From NCBI GenBank assembly GCA_009823395.1, contig CM020519.1:14698501-14762500 (forward strand): 64,000 bases of DNA, written 5' to 3'. This DNA comes from Thamnaconus septentrionalis (lineage: Eukaryota; Chordata; Actinopteri; Tetraodontiformes; Monacanthidae). How positions within the stretch are numbered: position 1 is the first letter of the stretch; each line of letters starts with the position of its first letter. Made by a program: the position numbers and the translations under genes. Shown here in pieces: positions 11,403-46,184 of the stretch. The notes under the pieces were generated by a model. It saw only the letters and a list, made by a program, of their open reading frames with translations. It made no database searches and was not told where the DNA came from.

Positions 11403-12977
11403 TTTGTGTAAAAATCACACAGCTGCTAGTCGACTCTGCAGAGATACAGTACATCCATGCAGTTAAACATCTAGGATCCCACAGCCAAGAGAGGAGGAAT
11501 TAAATAGAATACTCTTTCGCTGTTAGTCAGCAATTAATGCAAATGTACATATGAGTCCAAAAAAAAAAAAAAAGTGTGTATCATATACATTACAGACCAC
11601 GGATGTGGGAGCAAAGCATTCGGAAAAAAAAAATCCCATTCATGACTTGGTCATTGCCACTGATTGCTTATTGTCTGCCTGGATTGCCTTTTTTTTTTTT
11701 TTTTTTTTTTTAAGGTATGGGGGATCTGTTGTGCTAGCACACACACATACAAACAAAACAGAACAAAATCAAACCCACATGACTGTTTTAAATAGGGTTG
11801 TAAATGGTATTAGTTCCACGTTGGGAAACGATATCTCACACACTCACACTCAAGACACACACAGTGTACGTCGTCATCATCCTCGCAGCACAAAAAACAA
11901 GAATGAAAGAAAAAAAAGAAGGCGAGCCTTGATAGAACAAGGAAGAGAGGTCAGTCAGTAACCGTGGAAACCGCGACGCCAGTGTGGGGAGGGAGTATGT
12001 AAGGCTTCTGGGAAGAGGACCGACTCTTCGGCGACGCACCGGAAGCTCCGGGGACACGACGTGTGCGCACAAAACGCGTTTTGTAAGAAAGCGATGTAAC
12101 AAAAAAAACAGTATTTTATGGAGCACTGACACAAAAATATACATATAAAGTTTCCAGGTTTTACGGAAATAAAACTCGGGTGGTTTTGTTGAGTTTTTCC
12201 TTTCTTTTTAAAGCTCTGTTTTGTCCTTCAAAAACGCACTTGTAGGACAAGAAAACCACGCAAGGCTGAAGGAAGCGAAGAGAAAGGTGACAAATTAGAG
12301 AAATAAAAAGAGAAAGGAGGGAGTTTTTAAGTTCAAAGTGCAGTTCAGAGTCGACCGTTCTTTCTTTTTTGAAAGTTCTGTCGCGTACAACCGGCGAAGG
12401 TTGCTGAGACTCCAGAGTCGAAGGGCGGTCTGAGGATGACTCCCCCCGCCGCAAGAAGGAGGAAGCATCAGTGCCAAAAAGACAACAAAGGGAGCCTAAA
12501 ACTGTCTAGAATATACAGTAGTTGATGTTTAGGAAGATCTAAGATAGAAAAAAAAACAAAAAAACTAATCAGAGTACACCGCTCACGCAGATGCTACTAT
12601 CGGAGCTAACAGCTAACGTCCCGGTTGCTTGGTTGAAGACCCCCTCCCCACCCCCTCGCACTGGCCAGACCACCGCCGAACCCCCTGCATTGCATAGTGC
12701 CGGCTGTCTGATCGGGTGAACGGCGAAACGTTAAATTCGGCGTCGACTCTTCGAAACGAGACGGACGACAGAAAAATCATGACATCCGCGACAAAGCCGT
12801 GCCCGAAGCATCTTCACTTCCCTTGAAGGGAGTTCCTGTTTCATCATTTTCAGGGAAGGTTGTTGGTGGTTGGGGGTGACCACAGCGATTCGATGATTAA
12901 AAATTAACAATAGTTAAATATAAAAAAAAAATAAAAAAAATGGGACAACACTGCAAAGAGACAGAGTGAGAGTGAGA

Positions 12978-13024
<47 letters not shown>

Positions 13025-14110
13025 GTGACGACGATTCAGTCATTTGGCATCAGGTTCGACCATCGAATCCCCAGAAACTGTAACAATAGAGAGGAGACGC
13101 CGTCAAGGCATCATGACGTCAAACACACACACACACACACACACACATACACACAACCATGCGCGAGCACACACCTCGACAAACCCAGAATGAGAATGTT
13201 CACGTTCCACACCAAACTCCAGTTCAACAAAAATGTGATTTAAGGTTTTCGACGATCACCAGGGGATTTTTTTTCCTTTTTTTTCCTTTTTAAAAAAAAG
13301 AGTGGTCTGCTCGCGTTATTTATTTAAAGGCTTCGTACAAATGCAAACATTAGCACAGAAGGAATGCGGTTTTTAATATTTCAATATTTTCGCAGCGACA
13401 TACTGTTTTGTTTTGTTTTTCTTTTCTTCCAAGGTACTATGACAGACGCAACAGCTTTTTTTTATGTAGGTCGAATTTCTGGGATGTGGAGCTAGCCGCT
13501 TAGCGCCTTCTTGCGCTAATCGAGCTAATCACAGTTTAGCTCAGTCTCGGTGCATATAAATAACGGAGGTCCTTTCCTTCTTTTTCTTTTTGTTTTTTTA
13601 AACCACTTTGTCTTCATTTTTGGCGCTCGGCGTGACGGGAGAGAAGGAGTGCGTTGATGCTCAACAGCTACCGAACTGGATAAACACACACACACACACA
13701 CGCACACACACACACACAGTCTTTCTTCAGTCGTGTGGAGGGGAAGTCAGCGGGCAGCAGCGCTTTATTATTTCTTCGGAGAGTCTCATCCGCCGCCGCC
13801 GCCGGCCGTCTCTCAGCCCGTGGCCGTCCGGGCGTTTCGCCTCAAAAGTGCCAGTTTGTAAAAAAAAAAACCCCACCTCCCCCTCCCACCACCTTCACCT
13901 CCTCCTCTTCCTCCTCGCTCTCAGGTCCTTCCGCTTTAGGATCATCAAGAGCGTGAATAGAGCGGGTGAGTTGCTTCTCTTTTTTCTTCTCCTATTTCAA
14001 TGTATGTTGGATCTGAGATGGTGGGACAAGAGGAGGTGGGGTGGGATGGAGTGGTGGAGGGGCGGAGTCACACAGTGTGGGTGTCCCTCCCTCATTCACC
14101 GTTGGCCGGG
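11403..14110 (-). other. Inferred long reps1 3' UTR
   Basis: There is no coding exon between the reps1 stop and the proposed polyA signal. The stretch carries a long (GA)n (about 12964-13021), (CA)n blocks at about 13123-13156 and 13685-13718, and poly-T and poly-A runs. Short frames such as 13608-14114 are repeat-driven. The UTR assignment is inferred from position only. Confidence 0.4.
12964..13021. repeat. (GA)n microsatellite
   Basis: A nearly pure AG/GA tract of about 58 bp, with two gtgag interruptions at the left. Confidence 0.95.
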
Positions 14111-37380
<23,270 letters not shown>

Positions 37381-38165
37381 CGTAGTAACAATCGTAGCCG
37401 AAACCGAGACTACTTGGCCGTTGGTTAGCCCCTAGCCAATGGCTGGGGCAGGATCCAAAAAAATGGGCGAGACTTCAGGATCCCAACTTAGCTTAGCCTC
37501 ACTGCACTGGCTACCGTTGAGGTTAGCAGGAATAACGTTCAAACACCCGCTGAGTCGACTTGTTGTCGCCCAATTCCGCACTCAATTAAAATCCGCAGTG
37601 CTGTGCGGTTACAAAGAGAGCTTATCACCATTCAGAAATTCAAATAAGGAATGCTTTCACGCAGTTTATTACTTAGTAAACTTGTTGGGCCAGTCAAGCC
37701 AAGTCGCCAACAGCTGGCTACCAGCAGGGCGAGCTAATAGCTGCCTTGAATCAAAGTCAGCGGCACCAACCTGAAGCTAACTAGCACGTCGCAAAGTGCG
37801 CCCACCGTCTCCGCCTGGACGCGTACCGTGTAAAACTCACGCTGTAAACCCGCTCGTACGTAATTCCGTTACGGAACGGTGTCTCTGCCTGTCGCTAGAA
37901 ACGACTTCCTGAGCGGGGCCGTTAGAAGTAAAGTTTCATGGTCTTAGGGTTCCTTCCTCTGGTAATCTTAGCCGCCATTCCCACTGCCAGTGTCATGTCG
38001 TTCGAAGTTAAGATACAACTTCCGGCTGCGTTCTTCAGATTAAAACAGATGGGGGGGCAAAAGTTTGCGATGGCAATGTTACCCAGTCCGTGCATTTACA
38101 AGGTGCATTTGCCACGATTAGAAAAAAAAAACCCACACCAAAAAAAAAAAATATATATATACATA

Positions 38166-38198
<33 letters not shown>
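37381..38198. promoter_or_regulatory. reps1 5' flank / reps1-abracl intergenic
   Basis: The reps1 start codon is at 37378-37380 on the minus strand; 5' UTR and promoter should lie just above it. No TATA box or clear initiator was identified. A plus-strand frame at 37439-37774 has no recognisable homology and no splice context. Confidence 0.35.
38148..38198. repeat. (TA)n microsatellite flanking SINE copy 2 on the left
   Basis: An alternating AT tract directly abuts the SINE head; a matching tract follows the SINE tail at 38574-38630. Confidence 0.9.
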
Positions 38199-38201
<3 letters not shown>

Positions 38202-38573
38202 GACACAGTGGCACAGTGGATAGCGCTGCTGCCTCACAGCAAGAAGGTCGTGGGTTCGATTCCGGGGCCCGGGCCTGGGACCTTTCTGTGTGGTGTTTGC
38301 ATGTTCTCCCTGTGTCTGCGTGGGTTCTCTCCGGGTTCTCCGGCTTCCTCCCACACTCCAAAAACATGCATGTGAGGTCAATTGAATATTCTAAATTGTC
38401 CGTAGGTGTGTATGTGAGTGTGAATGGTTGTTTGTCTCTATGTGGCCCTGGCGATGAACTGGCGACTTGTCCAGGGTGTACCCTGCCTTCGCCCTAAGAC
38501 AGCTGGGATAGGCTCCAGCAGACCCCGTGACCCTGAGTGCAGGACCAAGCGGGTATAGAAGATGAATGAATGA
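38199..38573 (+). mobile_element. tRNA-derived SINE (V-SINE/DANA-like), copy 2
   Basis: Near full length: ggcgacacagtggcacagtg head, ggttcgattcc B box, central core, gacttgtccagggtg region and an (aatg)n tail. Inserted inside a TA microsatellite, so its duplication cannot be told from the repeat. Confidence 0.9.
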
Positions 38574-38574
38574 A

Positions 38575-38630
<56 letters not shown>
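38574..38630. repeat. (TA)n microsatellite right of SINE copy 2
   Basis: Continuation of the AT tract interrupted by the SINE. Confidence 0.9.
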
Positions 38631-38631
<1 letters not shown>

Positions 38632-39007
38632 TGCCCATATATACTGCCCATGTTAGAGGACTGCACTCCAAACCCAATTGTATCGCTTGCTTCCTTCTGT
38701 AGGTGTGCATGTGAGTGGATAAACTGCATTACCAACCAGTTAAAGGAGAGAATCCAAAGACAAAATGCCATTTTTAACTAAAGTGTTATCTGGCATTGTA
38801 GCAGTTTGTCAAATGAAGCTAGCTGTGATCCTGTCTGCTTTTTCATGTCCTCTCAAATTAATTTGTCGTTCAAGGCCTAGTTAATTCTTTTGTGACTGTT
38901 CCAAATTTAGGGAACTCAATATTAACTGAAGAATGAAGTATAGAATCAGGCCTCACAGCCCTCAGATAAATTGCTAGGTCATGTTTTTTATTATTATTTT
39001 TATTAGG

Positions 39008-39048
<41 letters not shown>

Positions 39049-39093
39049 GAGGAGTAGTAGTAGTAGTAGTAGTATGTTGTTGTTGTTGTTGTT
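39008..39093. repeat. (TTA)n, (AGT)n, (TTG)n compound microsatellite
   Basis: Three different trinucleotide runs lie back to back, all intergenic between reps1 and abracl. Confidence 0.9.
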
Positions 39094-39744
39094 GTTAGCT
39101 ATTCATTTGTGGTGCCCAGAAAGTAATATACACTTTTCTTGTGAAGACAAACACGATATCCGGTGGAACATGTTGGTTTCAGGTTAACTTGCTGTTTCTC
39201 GACGTCACTCCGCTACGGTCCGAGTCAGCGCGATATTGCTCGGCCTGCAGGGACCCGGATGAGAGTTTTCAAAATAAAATGTTATTGATACCTTTACTGT
39301 AATGGTCAGCACATTACAGCGAAAGGCGCAATCAAGTCAACGGCCACTGATTTCAGTAACATGAAAAGCGTGAATTATATGAATGTAACAACCCCATCAA
39401 GTATTGCGGTAAAGCAATATTGTGATACATCATCGCAGGGACGCCTACTTAAATGTAAATGTGGGAGGTAGAGGAGGGAGATTCTTTGAAACAAAAACAC
39501 ATAAGCACAAAGCACGCTAATTCGGCGCAAACGTGTAGTTTTTCCCAGACTAGGGATGTTCACCTGAGCAGGTCAGGCATAGTCGCGACAAAATATTCCT
39601 TCTATGCCTTATATGGTGCAGCATGCGCTGGCGAAGTGTCTCGAAGTCAGATGAGCCTTCTGGTACCTTCAAGTATTGTGGGAAATCTCGATACGTAGAT
39701 GTTTTCACTGTCAAATGACAGAAGTTCAAGTATGAAATATATCC

Positions 39745-39746
<2 letters not shown>

Positions 39747-39835
<89 letters not shown>
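39747..39835. repeat. Long (TTA)n microsatellite
   Basis: About 30 pure TTA units, about 90 bp. Confidence 0.95.
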
Positions 39836-39836
<1 letters not shown>

Positions 39837-39929
39837 ACTTCCAACTACATGTAAATTCCTTGAAGTGGAGATCTAAATTGTTCGTAAGGAGTGAATGAGA
39901 GGTTTGTCTCTTCGTTGAATGGATGATTC

Positions 39930-40035
39930 AACGCTCGAGAACCAGGAGAGGAGTCGTTACCGAGTGAGCAGTGAACGCATCAGCACTCCACTGGAGCTCT
40001 TCCAGCAGCAAACTGCTCGCCCTCTGCGTACACAA
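39930..40035 (+). promoter_or_regulatory. Possible abracl non-coding first exon / promoter
   Basis: A non-repetitive stretch of balanced composition ends at a strong donor (GTAAGT at about 40038), about 0.9 kb before the acceptor of the first coding exon. Position and splice signal suggest a 5' UTR exon; no transcript evidence is available. Confidence 0.35.
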
Positions 40036-40909
40036 TTGTAAGTAACTTACAGTAATATTTGTACTGGGGTTTTTTTTTTGTTTACATTATTTTTATTTAA
40101 GCGTTTTACAGTGTTTAATTTTGAGATTTGCAAGTGGGTTTTTCTGTTTGTTTTGGGTTTTTTTTTGTTTTTAAGACTGAATGAAACGTAGGTCTTCCAT
40201 TGACACATTCATGGTTCTCTTTCTCGAAGTAAAAGGGATGCTACACCCGTACCGGCGAGCTTCCCCGTGGGGTTTTTTTCGGCACAGACAAACCCTTTTC
40301 ACTGTGTCAGGAGCCATGTCAGAACGTCCGAATCGCGAACATAAAGCCGCACTTCACAGTGAACGAATACAACTGAAAGCGAGTCCATTAAAGAAATCTT
40401 TGTGATCCGCTCGGGCTAGCCCGGAATGCTAGTCACCTATTTCCGCATTGCCGATGGTCCGCCCTGTTCGTGTTCGGTCTTAACTCGTTTTTGTTTTGTA
40501 ATAAATATGAGATGTCTTCTTCGTTTATTTCAAATGTAGTCACAAATGGCTCGGAAAGTTATGATTTTACTGAATAAACGCCGTCCAGTTGGCCGAATTG
40601 GCACGCAATGAATGCATTATATTTCTAATTGTAAATACTTTCTGAATGAAATCCCACACAGTGCCTCTCTGATGCGTTTCTACAGACAACGGGACCTTTA
40701 AATTACATTTTTAAAGTTGTCCTGCTTCTGTGTTCGCGTAAACGCACCCCTACCTGTTTCCCCCCCATTTGACTTTCTTGTGAAATCACTGTTAATATCT
40801 AATTATTCTCCCTTCTTTATTTCCCCTTTTCTTTTCTTTCTTGTTTTCTTCTCTCTCTCTCTCTCTCTCTCCCTCTTTTTTTTTATTTATTTATTTTTTT
40901 TTAGCAACA

Positions 40910-43073
40910 ATGAACGTCTCTCATGAAATAGACATGCTGGTGGAGGAGATTCAGCGACTCGGCAGCAAAAGTAAGTTTGTCTTGGTGTTTTGGAGGATAT
41001 TTCTTCATTTAATTCAGCAAAGCCTTAGAGTTTTGGCCTTTACTTGAACAGACCAGGCAGATGTGTGATTTCAATAAGTAGTTCCATGTGACTCCAAACA
41101 GAGGAAACAAACAACGTTTTCGAGACACTGCTGTCTCTATGTGTCTTTCTCGCTAGACATTCTGTCCATTCTGTTCATGCTGTCATGCTTTCTTTGACCT
41201 TTTGGCCTAGACACTCCAGTTCCTTCTCAGCTTGCTAGCCTGGGATAACATGTCTTTAATTATCACACATACTTTTTTTCATTATTATTTTATTTCCAAT
41301 GTGCAAATTTGACAAGGCCTCCTAACTGCTACTAAACAACCCCTTAACATAAAATGATCTAGAAAAAAAAAAGGAATTAAAATTATTAAAACACAGAAAA
41401 CATGTGACCTATTGGAAAAGGATTGAGAAGAAGCATAGCTTTTTAGCTCTCACCTCTTTCTCCAATATATATATGAATCTACATTCACATACACTCAGAC
41501 ATGCCTACATAAACATATACAAACACATACACCCTACACATATATACACATACAATCACGCTCGCATATGCTCATCCATCTCCCATCTTCATAGCCAACT
41601 TACTGGAAAGCAAAACAAAAATAGTTATTTCAGGGTGCCTGTCATAATTTTATGGGGCTAGCCACTACCTTTTATTCCATCTTTATTGTTGTTTTTTTAA
41701 TCATTCGCTCAAAAACTCAGGAAGCAGGCTTCTTCATCCAAATGGCATATTTTAAGGTGCAGTATCGTTAGCCTAATAGCGTAGTTGCCTAAGTCATATT
41801 TGAACGTTTTCGGAAGAAAAAAAAAAACAACCCATGTTTTAGCAAGCACATTGGTAAAGTTAGGCAGATATCACAATTTGGCCAAAAAATGACTGAGGCA
41901 ATTATGCTAGTAGGCTAACGATATTATGGAATAACACTAATAACACGTGTCTGTAAGCTGTTGTTGAACTCTCCTATAATGAGACAATTCCTTTTTTTTG
42001 CTCTCTCAAAATCACCCCTTTGTGCTGTCAGATTGGTGGCATTTCTCCAATCTCCAATCTGGATCTTCATTCAGCCCTCTAAAACTGCTTTGTCTAAACC
42101 AGGGGTGTCAAACATATGGTCCGCGGACCAGATCAGGCCCCCAAACGGGGTATTTTTCAAAGTACGAAAACGAGCTGCAATTTTTCGATTAAAGAAACTG
42201 CTCTTCTAAATGTGTCCTCTGGATACAGCAATGCCATTGCTGCTATGCAAACAAACTGTTAATACCGAGGCTGAGCAAGAAAGCCTAAGTACACTCTGAA
42301 GCTACGCAACCATTCGACCGAGTCCATTACATCTCCTATTTGCCACCCTCATTGTCCTAAAATGGAAAAAAAAAAAAGAGTAAAGTGGATGCAAAGTGCT
42401 CCAAGACTGTTCCAAGAACACGGCCAAAGTAAAACACAGAAAACTAGCTGAAGTTGCTGTTATTTTTAAGTTATTATCATACCAAAATTTTACTGGCCCG
42501 GCCCACTTGGGAATAGATTTTCTTCGACGTGGCCCGCAAACTAAAATGAGTTTGACGCCCGTGGTCTAAACTTTTAGAATTGGAGCTAAAGATTTGGGAT
42601 AACTGATTTTGAAACATTGCTCCACTGAAGTCCAGGATTAAAACAACAAAACAAATTGGTTTACAAATTGGACCTTAAGTCCCATCCGTATCTGTCCCCG
42701 AGCAGCTTTTTTTTTTTAACACGAAGCTAAAACAAGTCTCTGTGGTTGAAAGTGTGATGCTGCTCCATCCACTGCAATCAGGGCTGAAAGATAATGAAAT
42801 GGAAAACAGTGTAATGTCAGAATTTTAAGAATTGCAATCATTCTGTTGTGGAAATCAACTCTTAACTGACGCCAAATCCTTGCTTCAGATGCCGATGGTC
42901 AAACCACTGTGAAGTTCGGCGTGCTGTTCAGTGACGACCGCTGTGCCAACATCTTTGAGGCTTTGGTGGGCACCCTGAGGGCCGCAAAGAAGAAGCAGGT
43001 GGTCGACTTCAAGGGTGAATTGCTCCTCCAGGGCGTCCACGACAACGTTGACGTTGTTCTGCTCAAAGAATGA
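40910..43073 (+). CDS. abracl: ABRACL, costars-family protein
   Basis: Small cytosolic costars-domain protein related to the C-terminus of the actin-binding Rho-activating protein ABRA; implicated in actin dynamics and cell motility. Two coding exons: 40910-40970 and 42889-43073, joined in phase 1 (AA A / AT gives Asn). The acceptor TTTTTAG at 40904 lies only five bases before the ATG, so the 5' UTR must be in an upstream exon. Translation gives 81 aa, the family's usual length, beginning MNVSHEIDMLVEEIQRLG and ending VHDNVDVVLLKE. The costars core (VKFGVLF, IFEALVGTLRAAKK) is intact. It lies between reps1 and heca, as in human 6q24. Confidence 0.96.
42100..42563. mobile_element. hAT-type MITE with perfect 8-bp target duplication (abracl intron)
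   Basis: Terminal inverted repeats caggggtgtcaaac and gtttgacgcccgtg. The element is flanked on both sides by gtctaaac (42092-42099 and 42564-42571), the 8-bp duplication expected of hAT transposition. Non-coding; inserted in the only coding-region intron of abracl. Confidence 0.85.
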
Positions 43074-45080
43074 GACCCGACGCGCCTCCAAATTGCCGCT
43101 TCCGCCGCACTAATTGAAATGGGCTCAAGATTTGATTAGAAATGCCATGACTGATTTGACAAAAATATGTGTGGGCCTGACAGACAGACAGACCTATTAA
43201 CTTGTACTTCTGTGGAATTCCACAATGTCAGGCAGAATCAGAAAATGGTTTCAGATTTATTTTTAAAAAAAAATATTTTTCTTTAATGAGCACATTTGTT
43301 GTTTTGTTTTGTTTTTTCCCTCCAACCATGAAACCACGTCATTTTGATACATGCCGAGGACTTTAAACGCACATATGACGAATGTAATGCCACGTGTAAC
43401 ACTGTTAAGGTAATGTGTTTGATTAAGTTCTGGGGAAAATACGGTGTAGGATGAGCAAGCACAACTAAATTTTTTTTTTAATGGTATCAGTATTGATTAA
43501 TAGGAAAGTAAAAACAAGCTTGGAATTAGAATCTACTTCTAGTTTGCAGCGCATCCTTTTCTTAAGGTTGCCTGCTTTGGAGATCCTTTGCTTGGAGTGG
43601 CAACGGGAGTGAAGGTGTCTTCACCTGAAAACAACATCAACAGTAACAGAAAAGACTTGTAAAGTGCTGAGTTTTCCAACCTGTAGGGTTCGAATCAAGT
43701 GCAGCTTCAGGACACCAAGCAACTTTTGGCACCGGACGGCTGTTCAACTCATTCACACGAGCCATTTCTACTACCTCTGTGGACTTTTTAAAACAGTATG
43801 AGATCAGTCTTTTTATAAAACCAAGGAAATTTCCTTCTTTGGCAAAGATGAGACTTTTGTCACCCTTTTCTACTCATTACAAACTGCTAGTGTAGTTTTT
43901 TTTACTCCATCTTTTTTCTAAGTGATCATGATTGTATTATGATCTTCAGCATTCTTATTTGCCTTGCCAAAAAATAATAATCTAAAACTAGCTCTTTTGG
44001 GGGAAACTATAGTGAGGAAAGTACTTGTTGTACTACTCTTAATACTGTGTGATTACAAGATGTTTTGGGGCCAAATACGTAAGAAGAATTATTAATCTGC
44101 TCAGGACCAAATCCGCACGACTAAACCAAGTTTATTTTTGTCCTATGGCTTATAATTAGATTGTTGACTTGGGATGTGTTTGTGTTTGTTTTTTCTTTAA
44201 AAGACACTTTTTTCCCCCTTTCCTTCCTTCCAGTCTTGCTTTGTGCAGAAGCCCAAACTAAAGTCAATGAATTCTGAGGAAATCATAGCAGTAAAAAAAA
44301 TATCCAGAGCTGTCAAACATTTTGTGTTCGTTTTGGTTTTCCTGCTCTGTGATTGGCTGGTAATTCCATCAAAGCCACAGTTGCATATACTGCGCCTTCT
44401 GTCGTATTTAAAAGAAGCAGCATAAGAACCACCTAACATTGCATTATGGAAAAGAAACTCTTGATTGTTTAATATTTGGATGGTTGAATTTTTCTGTATT
44501 TTTATAAATTTTGCAATTAGCATTTCAAACATTCCCTGCTGTTGATCTAAAATTAGGCTTTTTGGGTCACCACGGTTGCAACAACCACTGAGGTGTGAAA
44601 CCCACCGTTGCTGCTGATTACATTTTGGGCCTGCTTCTGTTGATGCATCTGCAATTGATCTCCTTCATGTGTACTAGATCAATTCCACTTTCACTTCTGC
44701 TGCATCTGTCTCTCAGAACCATATGCTCAGGCAAACTGTCAGTCTTGAATTACAGGATGCATGAACGATCACTGTACTCATCATGAATTCATTTTGAAAT
44801 GCATCCTTGAACTGAAAGAAAACCAATCATGTACAGCGTAATCATTCAGGTTTAAATGACGCTGTTTGTTTCACTGCTGTTGTTTTTTTTTTCCTGCCGA
44901 GGTTTCATTGGTTCCACGGTGCTCCATTTTTACAGGACACAAAAGATCGGTGCCATATCTGTGACCAAGTTGGAAGCCTCCTCAATGTATTCAAACTCAT
45001 CATTGTTGTATTTTGTTTTGCAGTAACATGTACTTTGCAGACCCGAGGTGTATTGTGAGATACACTCTGAGTAATAAAAT
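43074..45080 (+). other. Probable abracl 3' UTR, then intergenic
   Basis: No further exon is supported. It is AT-rich with several T and A runs. Length of the 3' UTR is inferred from the first good polyA signal. Confidence 0.35.
45073..45078 (+). terminator. Candidate abracl polyadenylation signal
   Basis: AATAAA followed by T-rich sequence, about 2 kb after the abracl stop. A nearer cleavage site using a variant signal cannot be excluded. Confidence 0.4.
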
Positions 45081-45749
45081 CTTTTCACATACAGTACAGC
45101 CTAATGAGTGTCATGCACTTTTTCTAGTAACTCTGGAGAATGAGACATCCTTTTATTATCATCATTATCGCCATTATTATTGCTATATTGAAACATTTCA
45201 TGCGAACAATCAACATTTTTAGCTGGAAGCTTCAATTACCACACTTGTAAAGGAATTTCTAATAATTTAATAACAAAATGTGTGTATGCACGCGCCCGCT
45301 GAGGGACAGTTGAAGCTCTCCGACATCTGACAGCAGGTGAGCAAAACTTATTTCCTCCCCATGGCTTAGCTAATTGATTTTGTAGCTACGCCATGGTTAT
45401 CACAGTCGCAGGTGGCCTTTTTCTCACTCTCATGATGATTATTGCCACTTGATGCCTGATACGAGCGGCAGTCACTCTCATGTATGACTGAATAGAAACC
45501 CAACCTTGCTATGTATGAATTGCTTTTTGTCAGACTTTTTTTTTTAGGGGGGGTATTAATTTAATCTCTTTAATGCAGCGCGCTGATTTGGAAAACAATG
45601 CTTATGTAACTTAGCTTCATTAGTTAGCTCATTAGCTTCTCAATATTTTTGTCATTAGCCTGTTTGTTCATTAGTTGTGCAGCATTGTGGATAAGTGTGT
45701 TCTGACAATTCAACTGTTTTCTGTTTTGTTTTGGGTTTTTTTTTTAATC

Positions 45750-46184
45750 GATAAAATCGGAGCTTTTCATAGTACTCGACGTTCACGCGCTTTTCACACT
45801 TCCTCGACGGGCTGTGTGTGTGTCGGTGGGGTGGGAGGGTTGGGGGGGGGCGTGGTGCCGTGACGTAGGCTGGAGGACGAAAACAGCGGAGCAGGAATCA
45901 AAACAAGAGGACGGACACGCCTTCTCTTTCGTTCTTAAAGGTTATGCCAGCTTATTCCTCATAAGTGTCGCCGTCAGCGCTCCGCTAAAGCCGAGCTGCA
46001 GTCTTTGCAGGCTTGCAACAAAGAGAAAGTGAAAAAGAAAAAAGAAAAAAGAAAATCAAGCTGCAACACCACAAAGGAAGAGCAACAATGCGGGAGCGGA
46101 GTCCGGGGAAATGCAGCTCGTCGGCGTTGACAGGCGGCCGCTGAGCGAGGTCGAAAATAACAGTTGACGTCCGAATCGTGTACA
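45750..46184 (+). promoter_or_regulatory. heca promoter and 5' UTR region
   Basis: G/C- and CpG-richer than its surroundings (cgccgtcagcgctccgc, cggagtccggggaa, gcggccgctgag), directly upstream of the heca ATG. No TATA box was found. The start site was not located. Confidence 0.5.

Noticed and set aside
37439..37774. 111-codon plus-strand frame near the reps1 5' end
   Set aside because: No homology recognised, no splice context, and it overlaps the expected reps1 promoter.
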